From: Arcticibacter svalbardensis MN12-7
GTDB taxonomy: Bacteria; Bacteroidota; Bacteroidia; Sphingobacteriales; Sphingobacteriaceae
Assembly (NCBI RefSeq): GCF_000403135.1
Contig: NZ_AQPN01000100.1
Span: forward strand, 36,898-100,897
DNA: 64,000 nucleotides
Direction: 5' to 3'
This document shows, piece by piece, positions 7,056 to 15,672 of this stretch (the first letter of the stretch is position 1; every line of letters starts with the position of its first letter). Made by a program: the position numbers and the translations under genes. Under the pieces are notes generated by a model. That model made no database searches and was not told the DNA's origin. It saw only the letters and a list, made by a program, of their open reading frames with translations.

Positions 7056-9164
7056 ATGGGGGCCGAACTCAACTTACAAACTCCTATAGAGTACCTAAAA
7101 GGCGTAGGTCTGCATAAAGCCGATCTGCTTAAAAAGGAATTGGGCATTCATAATTTCGAGGATCTTTTACTGTTTTACCCTTTCCGTTATATCGACAGAA
7201 CGCGTTTCTACAAGATCCAGGAGCTCAATGGCGATTTGCCTATTATCCAGGTGATTGGTCGTGTGATAGCGAAGGAAATTATAGGAGAGAAGCAAGCCCG
7301 GCGATTGGTGGTGCAATTGAAGGATGAAACCGGTGTGATGGAACTGGTCTGGTTCAGGTCGCTTTCCTGGATCGACCGCATTGTGCACGCCGGACTTGTG
7401 GTCATCGTCTTTGGTAAACCCAACGAGTTTAATGGCAAGATCTCCATTTCGCATCCGGAACTGGAGATTTATAATCCGACCCTGAAAAAGTCCGGCAACC
7501 CAACCCTGCAGCCTGTTTACAATTCTACGGAGAAACTAAAACAGAGTCACCTCGATAGTAAAGGCATCCAGAAGCTGCAGGAAATCCTGGTCGACACCGT
7601 GGCCGCACAACTCAGCGAAACCATTCCCGATTATATCCGCCAAAAGTATGCACTCGTTGGTAAAGTTCAGGCCATCAGGGAAATCCACTTTCCGGCTACG
7701 ATGCAGTCGCTGGATCAGGCCATTAAACGATTGAAGTTTGAGGAGCTTTTCCTCATTCAGCTCCGCCTCTTGCATAATAAACGGCTCAGGACTGATAAGT
7801 TTAAAGGCGCCGTATTTGCCACAGTAGGCGATAAATTCAATGAATTTTATGCCACTAAGTTACCTTTCGACCTCACGAATGCGCAAAAGCGTGTGCTCAA
7901 GGAAATCAGGATGGATACACAGCGTGGCGTGCAAATGAACCGTTTGCTGCAGGGTGATGTGGGCAGTGGCAAGACCGTTGTGGCACTCATGACCATGCTT
8001 TTGGCGGTCGATAATGGTTACCAGGCCTGCATCATGGCGCCTACAAGCATCCTGGCTAACCAGCATTTGAAATCTATTCAGCACCTGATTGGCGATGATT
8101 TCATCAGGATCGCTTTATTAACAGGAGCGACACCTAAAAAAGAGCGGCGTAAATTACATGAAGCACTGCTTGATGGAAGTCTGAATATTTTAATTGGCAC
8201 CCATGCGCTGATTGAAGATCCTGTTCAGTTTCATAACCTGGGCCTGGCGGTTATTGACGAGCAGCACCGCTTTGGTGTGGAACAAAGAGCCAAATTGTGG
8301 AGAAAGAATAAAATACCTCCACACATGTTAGTCATGACGGCTACCCCAATTCCACGAACTTTAGCCATGACCCTGTACGGCGACCTCGATATTTCCGTCA
8401 TCGATGAGTTGCCGGCAGGCAGGAAACCCATCAAAACCATCCACCTGTACGAAAATCAGCGACTACGGATGCTGGGTTTCATGCGGCAGGAAATAGCAAA
8501 AGGCAGACAGGTGTACCTCGTTTATCCCTTAATAAAGGAAAGCGAGAAATTAGATCTGCTTTACCTCGAAGCGGGCATTGAAGATATTTCAACCGCATTC
8601 CCCTTGCCCGATTATCGGATCAGTATAGTGCACGGTAAATTAAACGCAGCAGATAAGGAATTCGAAATGCAACGTTTTGTTAAAGGCGAAACGCAGATCA
8701 TGGTGGCCACAACCGTGATTGAGGTAGGCGTTAATGTGCCCAACGCCAGTGTGATGGTGATTGAAAATGCAGAGCGTTTCGGACTTTCCCAGCTACACCA
8801 GTTGAGGGGCAGGGTAGGCAGAGGTGCCGAGCAATCCTATTGTATCCTGATGAGTACCAATAAATTGAGTGCCGACGGACGAATTCGTCTCAATACCATG
8901 GTGCGCACCAATGACGGCTTTGAAATTTCGGAAACAGACCTGAAGTTACGGGGACCGGGTAACCTGGAGGGCACACAACAAAGTGGGGTGCTGGACTTGA
9001 AGCTGGCCGATTTAGTGCATGACCAGGAGCTGTTGCAAACCGTCCGCAATGAAGTAATAGACCTGTTCGATCGGGATCCCGAACTAGCAGCAGAGCAAAA
9101 CAAGATCCTGAAAGAATTCTTTCAAGACGCCAATCCCGGCATTCATTACAATAAAATCTCCTAG
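7056..9164 (+). CDS. recG: ATP-dependent DNA helicase RecG
   Basis: 702 residues, normal length. An N-terminal wedge domain with an OB fold (residues about 60-165) is followed by a superfamily-2 motor: Walker A G-D-V-G-S-G-K-T at 300-307, D-E-Q-H at 401-404, the T-A-T-P-I-P-R-T motif III just after it, and the motif VI region Q-L-R-G-R-V-G-R-G. The L-R-G-P-G-x-L-x-G-T-x-Q-S-G block near the C-terminus is specific to RecG. It reverses stalled replication forks and migrates branched DNA. No terminator separates it from ridA, so it is probably read from the same transcript. Start ATG at 7056 fits the start of the wedge domain. Confidence 0.97.
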   Translation: MGAELNLQTPIEYLKGVGLHKADLLKKELGIHNFEDLLLFYPFRYIDRTRFYKIQELNGDLPIIQVIGRVIAKEIIGEKQARRLVVQLKDETGVMELVWFRSLSWIDRIVHAGLVVIVFGKPNEFNGKISISHPELEIYNPTLKKSGNPTLQPVYNSTEKLKQSHLDSKGIQKLQEILVDTVAAQLSETIPDYIRQKYALVGKVQAIREIHFPATMQSLDQAIKRLKFEELFLIQLRLLHNKRLRTDKFKGAVFATVGDKFNEFYATKLPFDLTNAQKRVLKEIRMDTQRGVQMNRLLQGDVGSGKTVVALMTMLLAVDNGYQACIMAPTSILANQHLKSIQHLIGDDFIRIALLTGATPKKERRKLHEALLDGSLNILIGTHALIEDPVQFHNLGLAVIDEQHRFGVEQRAKLWRKNKIPPHMLVMTATPIPRTLAMTLYGDLDISVIDELPAGRKPIKTIHLYENQRLRMLGFMRQEIAKGRQVYLVYPLIKESEKLDLLYLEAGIEDISTAFPLPDYRISIVHGKLNAADKEFEMQRFVKGETQIMVATTVIEVGVNVPNASVMVIENAERFGLSQLHQLRGRVGRGAEQSYCILMSTNKLSADGRIRLNTMVRTNDGFEISETDLKLRGPGNLEGTQQSGVLDLKLADLVHDQELLQTVRNEVIDLFDRDPELAAEQNKILKEFFQDANPGIHYNKIS

Positions 9165-9185
9165 ATATAATAAACTGAATAACAG

Positions 9186-9216
9186 TTTGGTAATTAAACA
9201 ATTTAGCCTATCTTTG
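9186..9216 (+). promoter_or_regulatory. Promoter of the rplM-rpsI-rpsB operon
   Basis: TTTG at 9186-9189 and TATCTTTG at 9209-9216 with a 19-base spacer, an exact fit to the Bacteroidota promoter. The transcript should begin near 9222 and so opens with the small hairpin ACCCTT-TTT-AAGGGT at about 9220-9235, 30-odd bases before the GTG start. Leader elements that let r-proteins control their own mRNA are known before such operons in this phylum; whether this hairpin is one is not established. Confidence 0.78.
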
Positions 9217-9268
9217 CAAACCCTTTTTAAGGGTAAGTAAATTGTTTAATTAATTTAATATCAAGCAA

Positions 9269-9712
9269 GTGAATACGTTAAGTTACAAAACTGTCTCAGC
9301 CAACAAAAAAACCGTTAATAAAGAATGGGTAGTTGTTGACGCACAAGGCGAGATTTTGGGGCGCTTGTCTACTAAGATCGCAGTGATGATCCGTGGTAAG
9401 CACAAGCCTACTTTCACCCCGAACGTAGACTGCGGTGATAACGTCATTGTTATCAATGCAGACAAGGTAAAACTGACCGGAAACAAACTAAGTGATAAAA
9501 CTTATGTTCGTTACACCGGATATCCAGGAGGTCAGCGCTTCATTTCTCCTAAGGAGTTAATGGCTAAGCATCCAGAACGCATCATTGAAAAGGCTGTTCG
9601 CGGAATGTTACCTAAAAATCGTTTGGGCCGAGCATTATTCGGAAATCTGCATGTATATGCAGGTGGTGAGCATCCTCATGCCGCACAAAGTCCAAAAGAA
9701 ATCAAACTTTAA
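9269..9712 (+). CDS. rplM: Large-subunit ribosomal protein L13 (uL13)
   Basis: 147 residues with the usual L13 order: W-V-V-V-D-A-Q-G, G-R-L-S-T near 31-36, the G-K-H-K-P-x-F-T-P block, D-N-V-I-V-I-N-A-D-K-V-x-L-T-G-x-K, and R-G-M-L-P-K-N-R-L-G-R near the end. L13 is an early 50S assembly protein. The start is a GTG at 9269; no ATG lies between the promoter and the conserved N-terminus, and the leading M-N-T-L-S-Y-K matches the form seen in this group. First gene of an operon with rpsI (16-base gap) and rpsB. Confidence 0.97.
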   Translation: MNTLSYKTVSANKKTVNKEWVVVDAQGEILGRLSTKIAVMIRGKHKPTFTPNVDCGDNVIVINADKVKLTGNKLSDKTYVRYTGYPGGQRFISPKELMAKHPERIIEKAVRGMLPKNRLGRALFGNLHVYAGGEHPHAAQSPKEIKL

Positions 9713-9728
9713 TTAAAGGAGAAAAGAA

Positions 9729-10115
9729 ATGTCGACTACAAACACTTCAGGAAGAAGAAAAACTGCAGTTGCCCGAATTTATTTAAACGATGGAACTGGC
9801 AACATCATTGTTAATAAAAAGGAGTACAAAGAATACTTCCCAACCTTACCGTTACAGTACATTGTGAATCAGTCATTAGAAGTTTCAGGCAATGCCGGAA
9901 AATTCGATATCACTGTAAACGTTGCTGGTGGCGGAGTAAAAGGACAAGCGGAAGCAGTTCGTTTGGCAATTGCAAAAGCTATTGTTGAGTTAGATCCGGA
10001 AGCTAAACCAGGTTTAAGAGCAAAAGGTCTCGTAACACGCGATGACAGAATGGTTGAACGTAAAAAACCAGGACGTAAGAAAGCTCGTAAAAAATTCCAA
10101 TTTAGTAAACGTTAA
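9729..10115 (+). CDS. rpsI: Small-subunit ribosomal protein S9 (uS9)
   Basis: 128 residues. G-R-R-K-T-A-V-A-R near the N-terminus, G-G-G-V-x-G-Q-A-x-A-x-R-L-A-I-A-K-A in the middle and the highly basic tail ending F-Q-F-S-K-R, whose last residues reach the ribosomal P site, are all present. The start ATG lies after a purine-rich AAAGGAGAAAAG stretch. It follows rplM by 16 bases and precedes rpsB by 18, the standard arrangement in Bacteroidota. Confidence 0.97.
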   Translation: MSTTNTSGRRKTAVARIYLNDGTGNIIVNKKEYKEYFPTLPLQYIVNQSLEVSGNAGKFDITVNVAGGGVKGQAEAVRLAIAKAIVELDPEAKPGLRAKGLVTRDDRMVERKKPGRKKARKKFQFSKR

Positions 10116-10133
10116 TTTCAGGGAGATCACACA

Positions 10134-10937
10134 ATGGCAAGAACAACATATCAGGATTTACTGGATGCAGGTGTACACTTTGGCCACCTTACCCGTAAAT
10201 GGGATCCGAAAATGTCACAGTACATTTTCATGGAGCGTAATGGCATCCACATTATAGATTTAAATAAGACTTTAATAAAAGTTGAAGAAGCTGCAGCAGC
10301 AATCAAACAGATTGTAAAATCAGGCCGTAAGGTTTTATTTGTAGCGACTAAAAAACAAGCGAAGGACATCGTTGCTGAACAAGCAAAATCAGTTAATATG
10401 CCTTTTATTACCGAACGTTGGTTGGGTGGTATGTTAACCAACTTCTCTACTGTGCGCAAGTCAATCAAAAAGATGTCTAACATCGATAAGATGACTAAAG
10501 ACGGTACTTATGATGTATTATCTAAGAAAGAGAAATTGATGATCCAGCGTGAGCGTATTAAATTAGAAGTACTTCTTGGAGGTATTGCTGATTTGAACCG
10601 TTTACCTGCAGCATTATTCTTAATCGACGTAAAGAAAGAGCACATTGCTGTAACTGAAGCATTAAAGTTGAATATCCCTACTTTCGCAATGGTGGATACA
10701 AACTCAGATCCTTCAAACATCGATTTTGCTATTCCATCGAATGATGATGCTACTAAGTCTATCCTTTTGATCACTGATATCATTATCAAGGCGATTCATG
10801 AAGGATTAGATGAACGTAAACGTGAAAAAGAAGATGAAGCAGAAAAAGAAGCTGCTGCTGCCAAAGCAAAGATCGATAGCGGTCATGTTGCTGAAGTTGC
10901 TGCTGCCAATGAAGCTGCTGCAGCTAAAGGAGAGTAA
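10134..10937 (+). CDS. rpsB: Small-subunit ribosomal protein S2 (uS2)
   Basis: 267 residues. The N-terminal L-L-D-A-G-V-H-F-G-H-L-T-R-K-W-D-P-K-M, the R-W-L-G-G-M-L-T-N block and P-x-F-A-M-V-D-T-N-S-D-P are S2 signatures. S2 joins the 30S subunit late and recruits S1. The C-terminus carries an alanine- and glutamate-rich extension (about residues 228-267), a common lineage-specific tail. It ends the rplM operon; two hairpins follow its stop. EF-Ts comes next, as in most bacteria, after a terminator. Confidence 0.97.
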   Translation: MARTTYQDLLDAGVHFGHLTRKWDPKMSQYIFMERNGIHIIDLNKTLIKVEEAAAAIKQIVKSGRKVLFVATKKQAKDIVAEQAKSVNMPFITERWLGGMLTNFSTVRKSIKKMSNIDKMTKDGTYDVLSKKEKLMIQRERIKLEVLLGGIADLNRLPAALFLIDVKKEHIAVTEALKLNIPTFAMVDTNSDPSNIDFAIPSNDDATKSILLITDIIIKAIHEGLDERKREKEDEAEKEAAAAKAKIDSGHVAEVAAANEAAAAKGE

Positions 10938-10970
10938 TTCTTCGCTCTATTAAAAGAGCATAACATATTT

Positions 10971-11010
10971 GAAGGTCGGAATTCGGTTAAGAAGCCGGCC
11001 TTCTTTATTT
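10971..11010 (+). terminator. Terminator or attenuator between rpsB and tsf
   Basis: Stem GAAGGTCGG / CCGGCCTTC (one G-T pair) with a 15-base loop, then TTTATTT. A smaller hairpin GCTCT-ATTAAA-AGAGC sits just upstream at 10944-10959. The T tail is interrupted, so some read-through into tsf is likely. Confidence 0.7.
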
Positions 11011-11040
11011 ATAACCTATTTCTAAAATAAACTTTAAAAA

Positions 11041-11880
11041 ATGTCAACCGTACAAATATCCGCTTCAGACGTAAACAAACTGCGCCAGCAAACAGGTGCA
11101 GGGATGATGGATTGCAAGAAAGCATTAACAGAATCAAATGGTGATTTTGAAGCTGCTATCGACTACCTTCGTAAAAAAGGGGCTAAAGTTGCTGCAAGTC
11201 GTCAGGACCGTGAATCTAATGAAGGTGTAGTAATTGCTAAAACAACTGCCGATGGTAAACACGGAATTATTGTTGAAGTAAATTGCGAAACAGACTTCGT
11301 AGCTAAAAATGCCGATTTCGTTGCATTTGCGAACAGTATCGCTGATTTAGCTATCGCTAAGAACCCATCTACTTTAGCAGAACTTACTGCTTTGGACCTG
11401 AATGGAACTTCTATTGCTGATCAGGTTATTGATCAGACTGGAAAGATTGGTGAAAAGATTGGAGTAAACAAATTCGAAATCTTAACAGGAGAAAGAGTAA
11501 TTGCCTACATCCACGGGAACTACCGTTTAGGTGTATTAGTTGCTTTAAGTGCTAATGTGGAAGGTATTGAAGCTGCCGGAAAAGATGTATCGATGCAAAT
11601 CGCTGCAATGAATCCAGTTGCAATTGATAAAGATGGTGTGGATACCCATACTATCGAACGTGAAATGGCTATTGCTGTGGAACAGATCCGTGCTGAAGGA
11701 AAACCAGAAGCGATGATCGAAAAGATTGCTCAGGGTAAGTTAAACAAGTTTTACAAAGATTCTACTTTATTAAACCAGGAGTTTGTAAAGGATTCTTCAA
11801 AAACTGTCGCTCAATTCTTAGATTCAGTATCAAAAGGATTAACCGTTACTGCATTCAAACGTGTTCAATTAGGAGCATAA
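11041..11880 (+). CDS. tsf: Elongation factor Ts
   Basis: 279 residues. The N-terminal UBA-like domain (V-N-K-L-R-Q-Q-T-G-A-G-M-M-D-C-K-K-A-L near 12-30) is followed by the core dimerisation domain with V-E-V-N-C-E-T-D-F-V-A near 79-89, which contacts EF-Tu. It releases GDP from EF-Tu in the elongation cycle. It follows rpsB at 103 bases and is closed by its own terminator at 11911. No separate TTTG/TAnnTTTG promoter is visible, so it probably depends on read-through from the rplM operon. Confidence 0.97.
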   Translation: MSTVQISASDVNKLRQQTGAGMMDCKKALTESNGDFEAAIDYLRKKGAKVAASRQDRESNEGVVIAKTTADGKHGIIVEVNCETDFVAKNADFVAFANSIADLAIAKNPSTLAELTALDLNGTSIADQVIDQTGKIGEKIGVNKFEILTGERVIAYIHGNYRLGVLVALSANVEGIEAAGKDVSMQIAAMNPVAIDKDGVDTHTIEREMAIAVEQIRAEGKPEAMIEKIAQGKLNKFYKDSTLLNQEFVKDSSKTVAQFLDSVSKGLTVTAFKRVQLGA

Positions 11881-11910
11881 CCTGTATTCAGGAAATATCA
11901 TGAACTTATT

Positions 11911-11949
11911 AAAGGGGTTCTTTTGCGCAAGTGAAAGAACCCCTTTTTT
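11911..11949 (+). terminator. Rho-independent terminator after tsf
   Basis: Stem AAAGGGGTTCTTT / AAAGAACCCCTTT with a 10-base loop, followed by a T run. It lies 30 bases after the tsf stop. Confidence 0.92.
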
Positions 11950-11967
11950 ATTTACTACATAAATACT

Positions 11968-11975
11968 TACCTTTG
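11968..11975 (+). promoter_or_regulatory. Candidate -7 element for pyrH-frr
   Basis: TACCTTTG fits TAnnTTTG and sits 42 bases before the pyrH ATG, just after the tsf terminator. The -33 position holds only a T-run from that terminator, so the fit is partial. Confidence 0.45.
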
Positions 11976-12017
11976 GCCGGCTTCAACAGGCTATTATCAT
12001 AAAAACATCTTCTCAAA

Positions 12018-12725
12018 ATGAAATATAAGCGTATCCTTCTGAAACTAAGCGGTGAGGCCTTAATGGGCGATAAACAATACGGAATTGACAGCGATCGGGT
12101 GCTTCAATATGCAAAAGACATCAAAGCGGTTTTTGATACTGGTATTGAAATAGCGGTCGTAATTGGCGGTGGAAACATTTTCCGTGGGTTGAGTGCAGAA
12201 AAAGCTGGAATGGATCGTGTACAAGCAGATTATATGGGGATGCTTGCTACCGTAATTAACAGTATGGCTTTACAGGATGCTCTTGAAAAACTGGACATTA
12301 AGACCAGGCTGATGACTGCGATCAAAATGGAGCAGATTTGCGAACCATTTATCCGTAGAAGAGCAGTACGTCACCTTGAAAAAAGGCGGATCGTTATTTT
12401 TGGTGCCGGAACAGGGAATCCATATTTTACAACAGATACCTGTGCCTCGTTACGTGCAATTGAAGTGAATGCCGATGTGGTACTGAAAGGTACTCGTGTG
12501 GATGGCATTTATACCGCAGATCCCGAAAAGGACCCTACTGCAACTAAATTTGATGAAATTACATTCCAGGAAGTTTATGAGAAAGGGCTGAACGTGATGG
12601 ATAAAACCGCATTTACGTTATGCCAGGAAAATAATCTTCCCATTATTGTTTTTGATATGAACAAACCGGGTAACTTTATGCGTATTTCGCAGGGAGAAGC
12701 AATCGGGACATTGGTTAGAGGATAA
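12018..12725 (+). CDS. pyrH: UMP kinase
   Basis: 235 residues of the amino-acid-kinase fold: K-L-S-G-E-A-L-M-G near 8-16, [11 protein letters not shown] near 46-57, and [14 protein letters not shown] in the middle. It phosphorylates UMP to UDP as a cytosolic hexamer, feeding pyrimidine nucleotides to RNA, DNA and sugar-nucleotide synthesis. It is followed by frr after 31 bases, the usual pair. The start ATG is directly before the conserved [11 protein letters not shown]. Confidence 0.97.
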   Translation: MKYKRILLKLSGEALMGDKQYGIDSDRVLQYAKDIKAVFDTGIEIAVVIGGGNIFRGLSAEKAGMDRVQADYMGMLATVINSMALQDALEKLDIKTRLMTAIKMEQICEPFIRRRAVRHLEKRRIVIFGAGTGNPYFTTDTCASLRAIEVNADVVLKGTRVDGIYTADPEKDPTATKFDEITFQEVYEKGLNVMDKTAFTLCQENNLPIIVFDMNKPGNFMRISQGEAIGTLVRG

Positions 12726-12756
12726 AAATTAATAATTGATATAATAATTCTGGTTT

Positions 12757-13320
12757 ATGAACGACCTTATAAAAAAGCAACTGACTGACGCAAAGACTTC
12801 GATGGAAAAAGCCATTGATCATGCCGAGTCAGAGATGTTAAAAATACGTGCCGGTAAAGCAATGCCTTCGATGCTTGATTCGGTGATGGTGGAATACTAC
12901 GGTACGCTTACTCCAATTAGCCAGGTATCGAGTATCAATACGCCCGATGCACGTACCATTGTAGTACAACCATGGGAAAAACCCCTGTTGGTTAAGATTG
13001 AAAAAGCGATCATTGATTCCAATGTGGGCTTAAATCCACAGAATGATGGCATGGTGATCCGGATGAATGTACCTCCACTTACCGAAGAGCGTCGCCGCGA
13101 CCTGGTAAAAAAAGTGAAGGAAGAAGCAGAACGTGGACGGATCGCTATTCGTAATATCCGTAAGGATGTGAATAATAAAATTCAGAAATTGAAGGCTGAT
13201 GGTGTTTCAGAAGATGAAATCAAAACAGGTGAGATTGATGTACAAAAAGTAACAGATGGTTTCATTGTACAAATAGACCGTTTAGCTGAGATAAAAGAGA
13301 AGGATATAATGACTGTTTAA
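12757..13320 (+). CDS. frr: Ribosome recycling factor
   Basis: 187 residues, normal length. It has the R-A-G-K-A-M-P-S-M-L-D block near 29-39, V-Q-P-W-E-K, and P-P-L-T-E-E-R-R-R-D-L-V-K-K near 109-122, all typical of RRF. With EF-G it splits post-termination ribosomes. It is co-transcribed with pyrH and ended by the hairpin at 13352-13380. Confidence 0.97.
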   Translation: MNDLIKKQLTDAKTSMEKAIDHAESEMLKIRAGKAMPSMLDSVMVEYYGTLTPISQVSSINTPDARTIVVQPWEKPLLVKIEKAIIDSNVGLNPQNDGMVIRMNVPPLTEERRRDLVKKVKEEAERGRIAIRNIRKDVNNKIQKLKADGVSEDEIKTGEIDVQKVTDGFIVQIDRLAEIKEKDIMTV

Positions 13321-13351
13321 ACACGGTATATCTTATTTAAGTAAAGTTAAG

Positions 13352-13390
13352 AAGGGAATGGTGTCGATCACTGTTCCCTTTATTATTTTT
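13352..13390 (+). terminator. Rho-independent terminator after frr
   Basis: Stem AAGGGAA..GTG / CAC..TTCCCTT with a short central loop, followed by TATTATTTTT. The T tail also contains TATTTTTG (13384-13391), a possible -7 element for the ABC transporter that starts at 13416. Confidence 0.78.
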
Positions 13391-13415
13391 GTACCGCTAC
13401 AAAACCCATTTTTTA

Positions 13416-15164
13416 ATGAAGATTCTGATTGATTATTTAAAGAAATACAAAAGTCTAATTGCATTAGCCTTACTCCTTGCTGCAATTAATCAGATCTTTT
13501 CTTTTCTTGATCCCTGGATTTTCAGGAAGATCATTGATAAGTATGTGACGCATTACCACGATTACACCACGCAGGAGTTTTTTCAAGGTGCGGGACTCTT
13601 GGTTCTGGCAGCAATGGGAGTGGCCATGGTATCGCGGATAGCCAAGAATTTCCAGGATTACTATGTGAACGTGATCACCCAGCGTCTGGGGGCAAAGCTT
13701 TATTCCGATGGATTGGCGCATTCGCTGGAGCTTCCTTACCAGGTGTTTGAAGATCAGCGGAGTGGGGAAACCTTAGGCATCCTTCAGAAGGTGCGACTGG
13801 ATACTGAGAAGCTCATCATTGCCACCATTAATATTGTTTTCACCAGTGTCATCGGGATTACCTTTGTGTTTTTCTATGCGATCAATATCCATTGGCTGAT
13901 TGCGGTATTCTATATTGCGGTGATCCCTGTATTGGGAACGATAAGTTCTATTCTGAGTAAACGCATCAAGGTGGTGCAAAAGAGTATTGTATCCGAGACG
14001 ACAGCTCTTGCCGGATCCACTACAGAATCGTTAAGAAACATTGAGCTGGTTAAGAGTTTAGGTCTGGCCGCACAAGAAATAAAGCGTTTGAATAGCACTA
14101 CGGATCGGATCCTGGTGCTGGAGCTTAAAAAAGTAAAGTACGTCCGCAGTCTGAGTTTTATACAAGGCACCCTGGTTAACCTCTTGCGAAATGGGATCCT
14201 GTTCCTGATGATGTACCTGATCTACGATAATCAGATTTCCGTTGGTGAGTTTTTCTCCCTGTTCCTATACTCCTTCTTTATTTTCGGTCCGCTCCAGGAA
14301 CTAGGAAATATCATCAATACCTATCGGGAAACGGAAGTATCGCTGGCCAACTTTAAAGCGATCATGAGCTCTCCAATCGAGGAGAAACCGCTTAATCCGG
14401 TTAAGCTGGATCACATCAGGGAGTTGAGTTTCAAAAATGTTAGTTTCAAACATCAGACCGCCAGTACCAACGCACTGAATCACATTAGCTTTACCTCACT
14501 TACCGGACAAACCATTGCCTTTGTAGGGCCTTCAGGCTCAGGGAAAACGACCTTAGTGAAGCTTTTGGTTGGTCTGTATAGCCCCAAAGAGGGAGGTATC
14601 ATGTATAATAATATTCCTACAGCCGAAATAGACCTCGATCAGCTTAGAGAGCGGATTGGTTTTGTGACACAGGATACGCAGTTGTTTTCGGGAACGATCA
14701 GGGAGAATTTATTGTTTGTGCGGCCAGATGCAACAGATGAAGAGTGTCTGGATGTGATGCGCAAAGCAGCATGTCAGAGTTTACTCGCTCGTGCAGATAA
14801 GGGGCTGGATTCCGTTATTGGAGAAGGTGGCGTTAAAGTATCCGGTGGAGAGAAACAACGATTGTCTATTGCCCGTTCCTTGCTTCGCAGACCCGATATC
14901 CTTGTATTTGATGAAGCGACCTCAGCTTTGGATTCCATTACAGAAGAAGAAATCACCAAGACCATACGGGATGTTTCCAATATGGATAAAAGAATCACCA
15001 TATTGATTGCACATCGCCTTTCCACTATTATGCATGCCGACAAGATCTTTGTTTTGGAGAAAGGGCATATCATTGAGTCGGGTAAACACGCCGAGCTTTT
15101 AGAAGAAAAGGGGCTTTATTATGCGATGTGGAGACAGCAGATTGGTGAGCGGGTAATGGTATAG
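13416..15164 (+). CDS. ABC exporter, fused membrane and ATPase domains
   Basis: 582 residues from the ATG at 13416; a TTG nine codons upstream lies in the frr terminator tail and is rejected. An N-terminal six-helix type IV membrane domain (residues about 10-300) is followed by a nucleotide-binding domain with Walker A G-P-S-G-S-G-K-T at 371-378, signature S-G-G-E-K-Q-R-L-S from 476 and D-E-A-T at 499-502, and the switch histidine in I-A-H-R-L-S. It acts as a dimer in the inner membrane and moves lipids, peptides or drugs; the substrate is not readable. It stands alone between frr and a remnant gene on the other strand. Confidence 0.93.
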   Translation: MKILIDYLKKYKSLIALALLLAAINQIFSFLDPWIFRKIIDKYVTHYHDYTTQEFFQGAGLLVLAAMGVAMVSRIAKNFQDYYVNVITQRLGAKLYSDGLAHSLELPYQVFEDQRSGETLGILQKVRLDTEKLIIATINIVFTSVIGITFVFFYAINIHWLIAVFYIAVIPVLGTISSILSKRIKVVQKSIVSETTALAGSTTESLRNIELVKSLGLAAQEIKRLNSTTDRILVLELKKVKYVRSLSFIQGTLVNLLRNGILFLMMYLIYDNQISVGEFFSLFLYSFFIFGPLQELGNIINTYRETEVSLANFKAIMSSPIEEKPLNPVKLDHIRELSFKNVSFKHQTASTNALNHISFTSLTGQTIAFVGPSGSGKTTLVKLLVGLYSPKEGGIMYNNIPTAEIDLDQLRERIGFVTQDTQLFSGTIRENLLFVRPDATDEECLDVMRKAACQSLLARADKGLDSVIGEGGVKVSGGEKQRLSIARSLLRRPDILVFDEATSALDSITEEEITKTIRDVSNMDKRITILIAHRLSTIMHADKIFVLEKGHIIESGKHAELLEEKGLYYAMWRQQIGERVMV

Positions 15165-15183
15165 GGATCTGATTAAATTTGCT

Positions 15184-15480
15184 TTATAAGTTTTCAATTT
15201 CCTCTATGGATAGGTCTGTTATTTCAGCAATTTCAGCAAATGAGTAACCTTTGGCTTTCATTTTACGAGCGGTATCTATTTTATTTTCTTTTTTTCCTTT
15301 TTTCTCTCCTTCACCATACTTCTTTTTGCCCTCCTCTTGAACAGCATAATTCATTACGTTTTCGTAATCCCACTTTTGCTCTAAACTTGTTCTGTATGAC
15401 ATAAACTCCTCCTTTGTTTTAGTAAATTTAGGTAATTCCAAAAACTTATAACCCAGTTTCTTATAAAATGTTGTGCCTGT
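15184..15480 (-). pseudogene. Remnant of a PD-(D/E)XK (Rpn-type) nuclease/transposase-family gene
   Basis: The minus-strand frame reads a recognisable C-terminal piece: K-L-G-Y-K-F-L-E-L-P-K-F-T-K-T, then E-E-F-M-S-Y-R-T-S-L-E, then a lysine/glutamate-rich linker and a terminal K-M-K-A-K-G-Y-S-F-A-E-I-A-E-I-T-D-L-S segment. Intact relatives are about 300 residues; here the nuclease core is missing and the first two blocks are joined directly, suggesting an internal deletion of some 50 residues. The frame stays open to 15570 only by reading through a 32-bp palindrome at 15480-15511 and unrelated sequence. I judge it a dead fragment of a mobile or domesticated nuclease gene. Confidence 0.7.
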
Positions 15481-15511
15481 AGAAAATACGAGACATGTCT
15501 CGTATTTTCTA
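15480..15511. repeat. Perfect 32-bp palindrome
   Basis: A perfect palindrome with no spacer; the central 12 bases are GAGACATGTCTC and the outer arms end TAGAAAATAC. It lies exactly where homology to the nuclease family stops on the minus strand, so it may mark an insertion or deletion joint. It could also be a large operator or a cruciform-forming tip of a small mobile repeat. Confidence 0.85.
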
Positions 15512-15672
15512 AAAGAATGCGTGCTATGTAATACCCACAAGAACCAACATAATACCTCATTTAAGCGCAACGCCTTGCAAACGTTAAATGTTAAAAATTA
15601 ATGTAAATCCAATGTGATTTATAATCGGTTGATTTGGGTTTTTAGTTAACAATTATAAACCTTAAACCTTTT

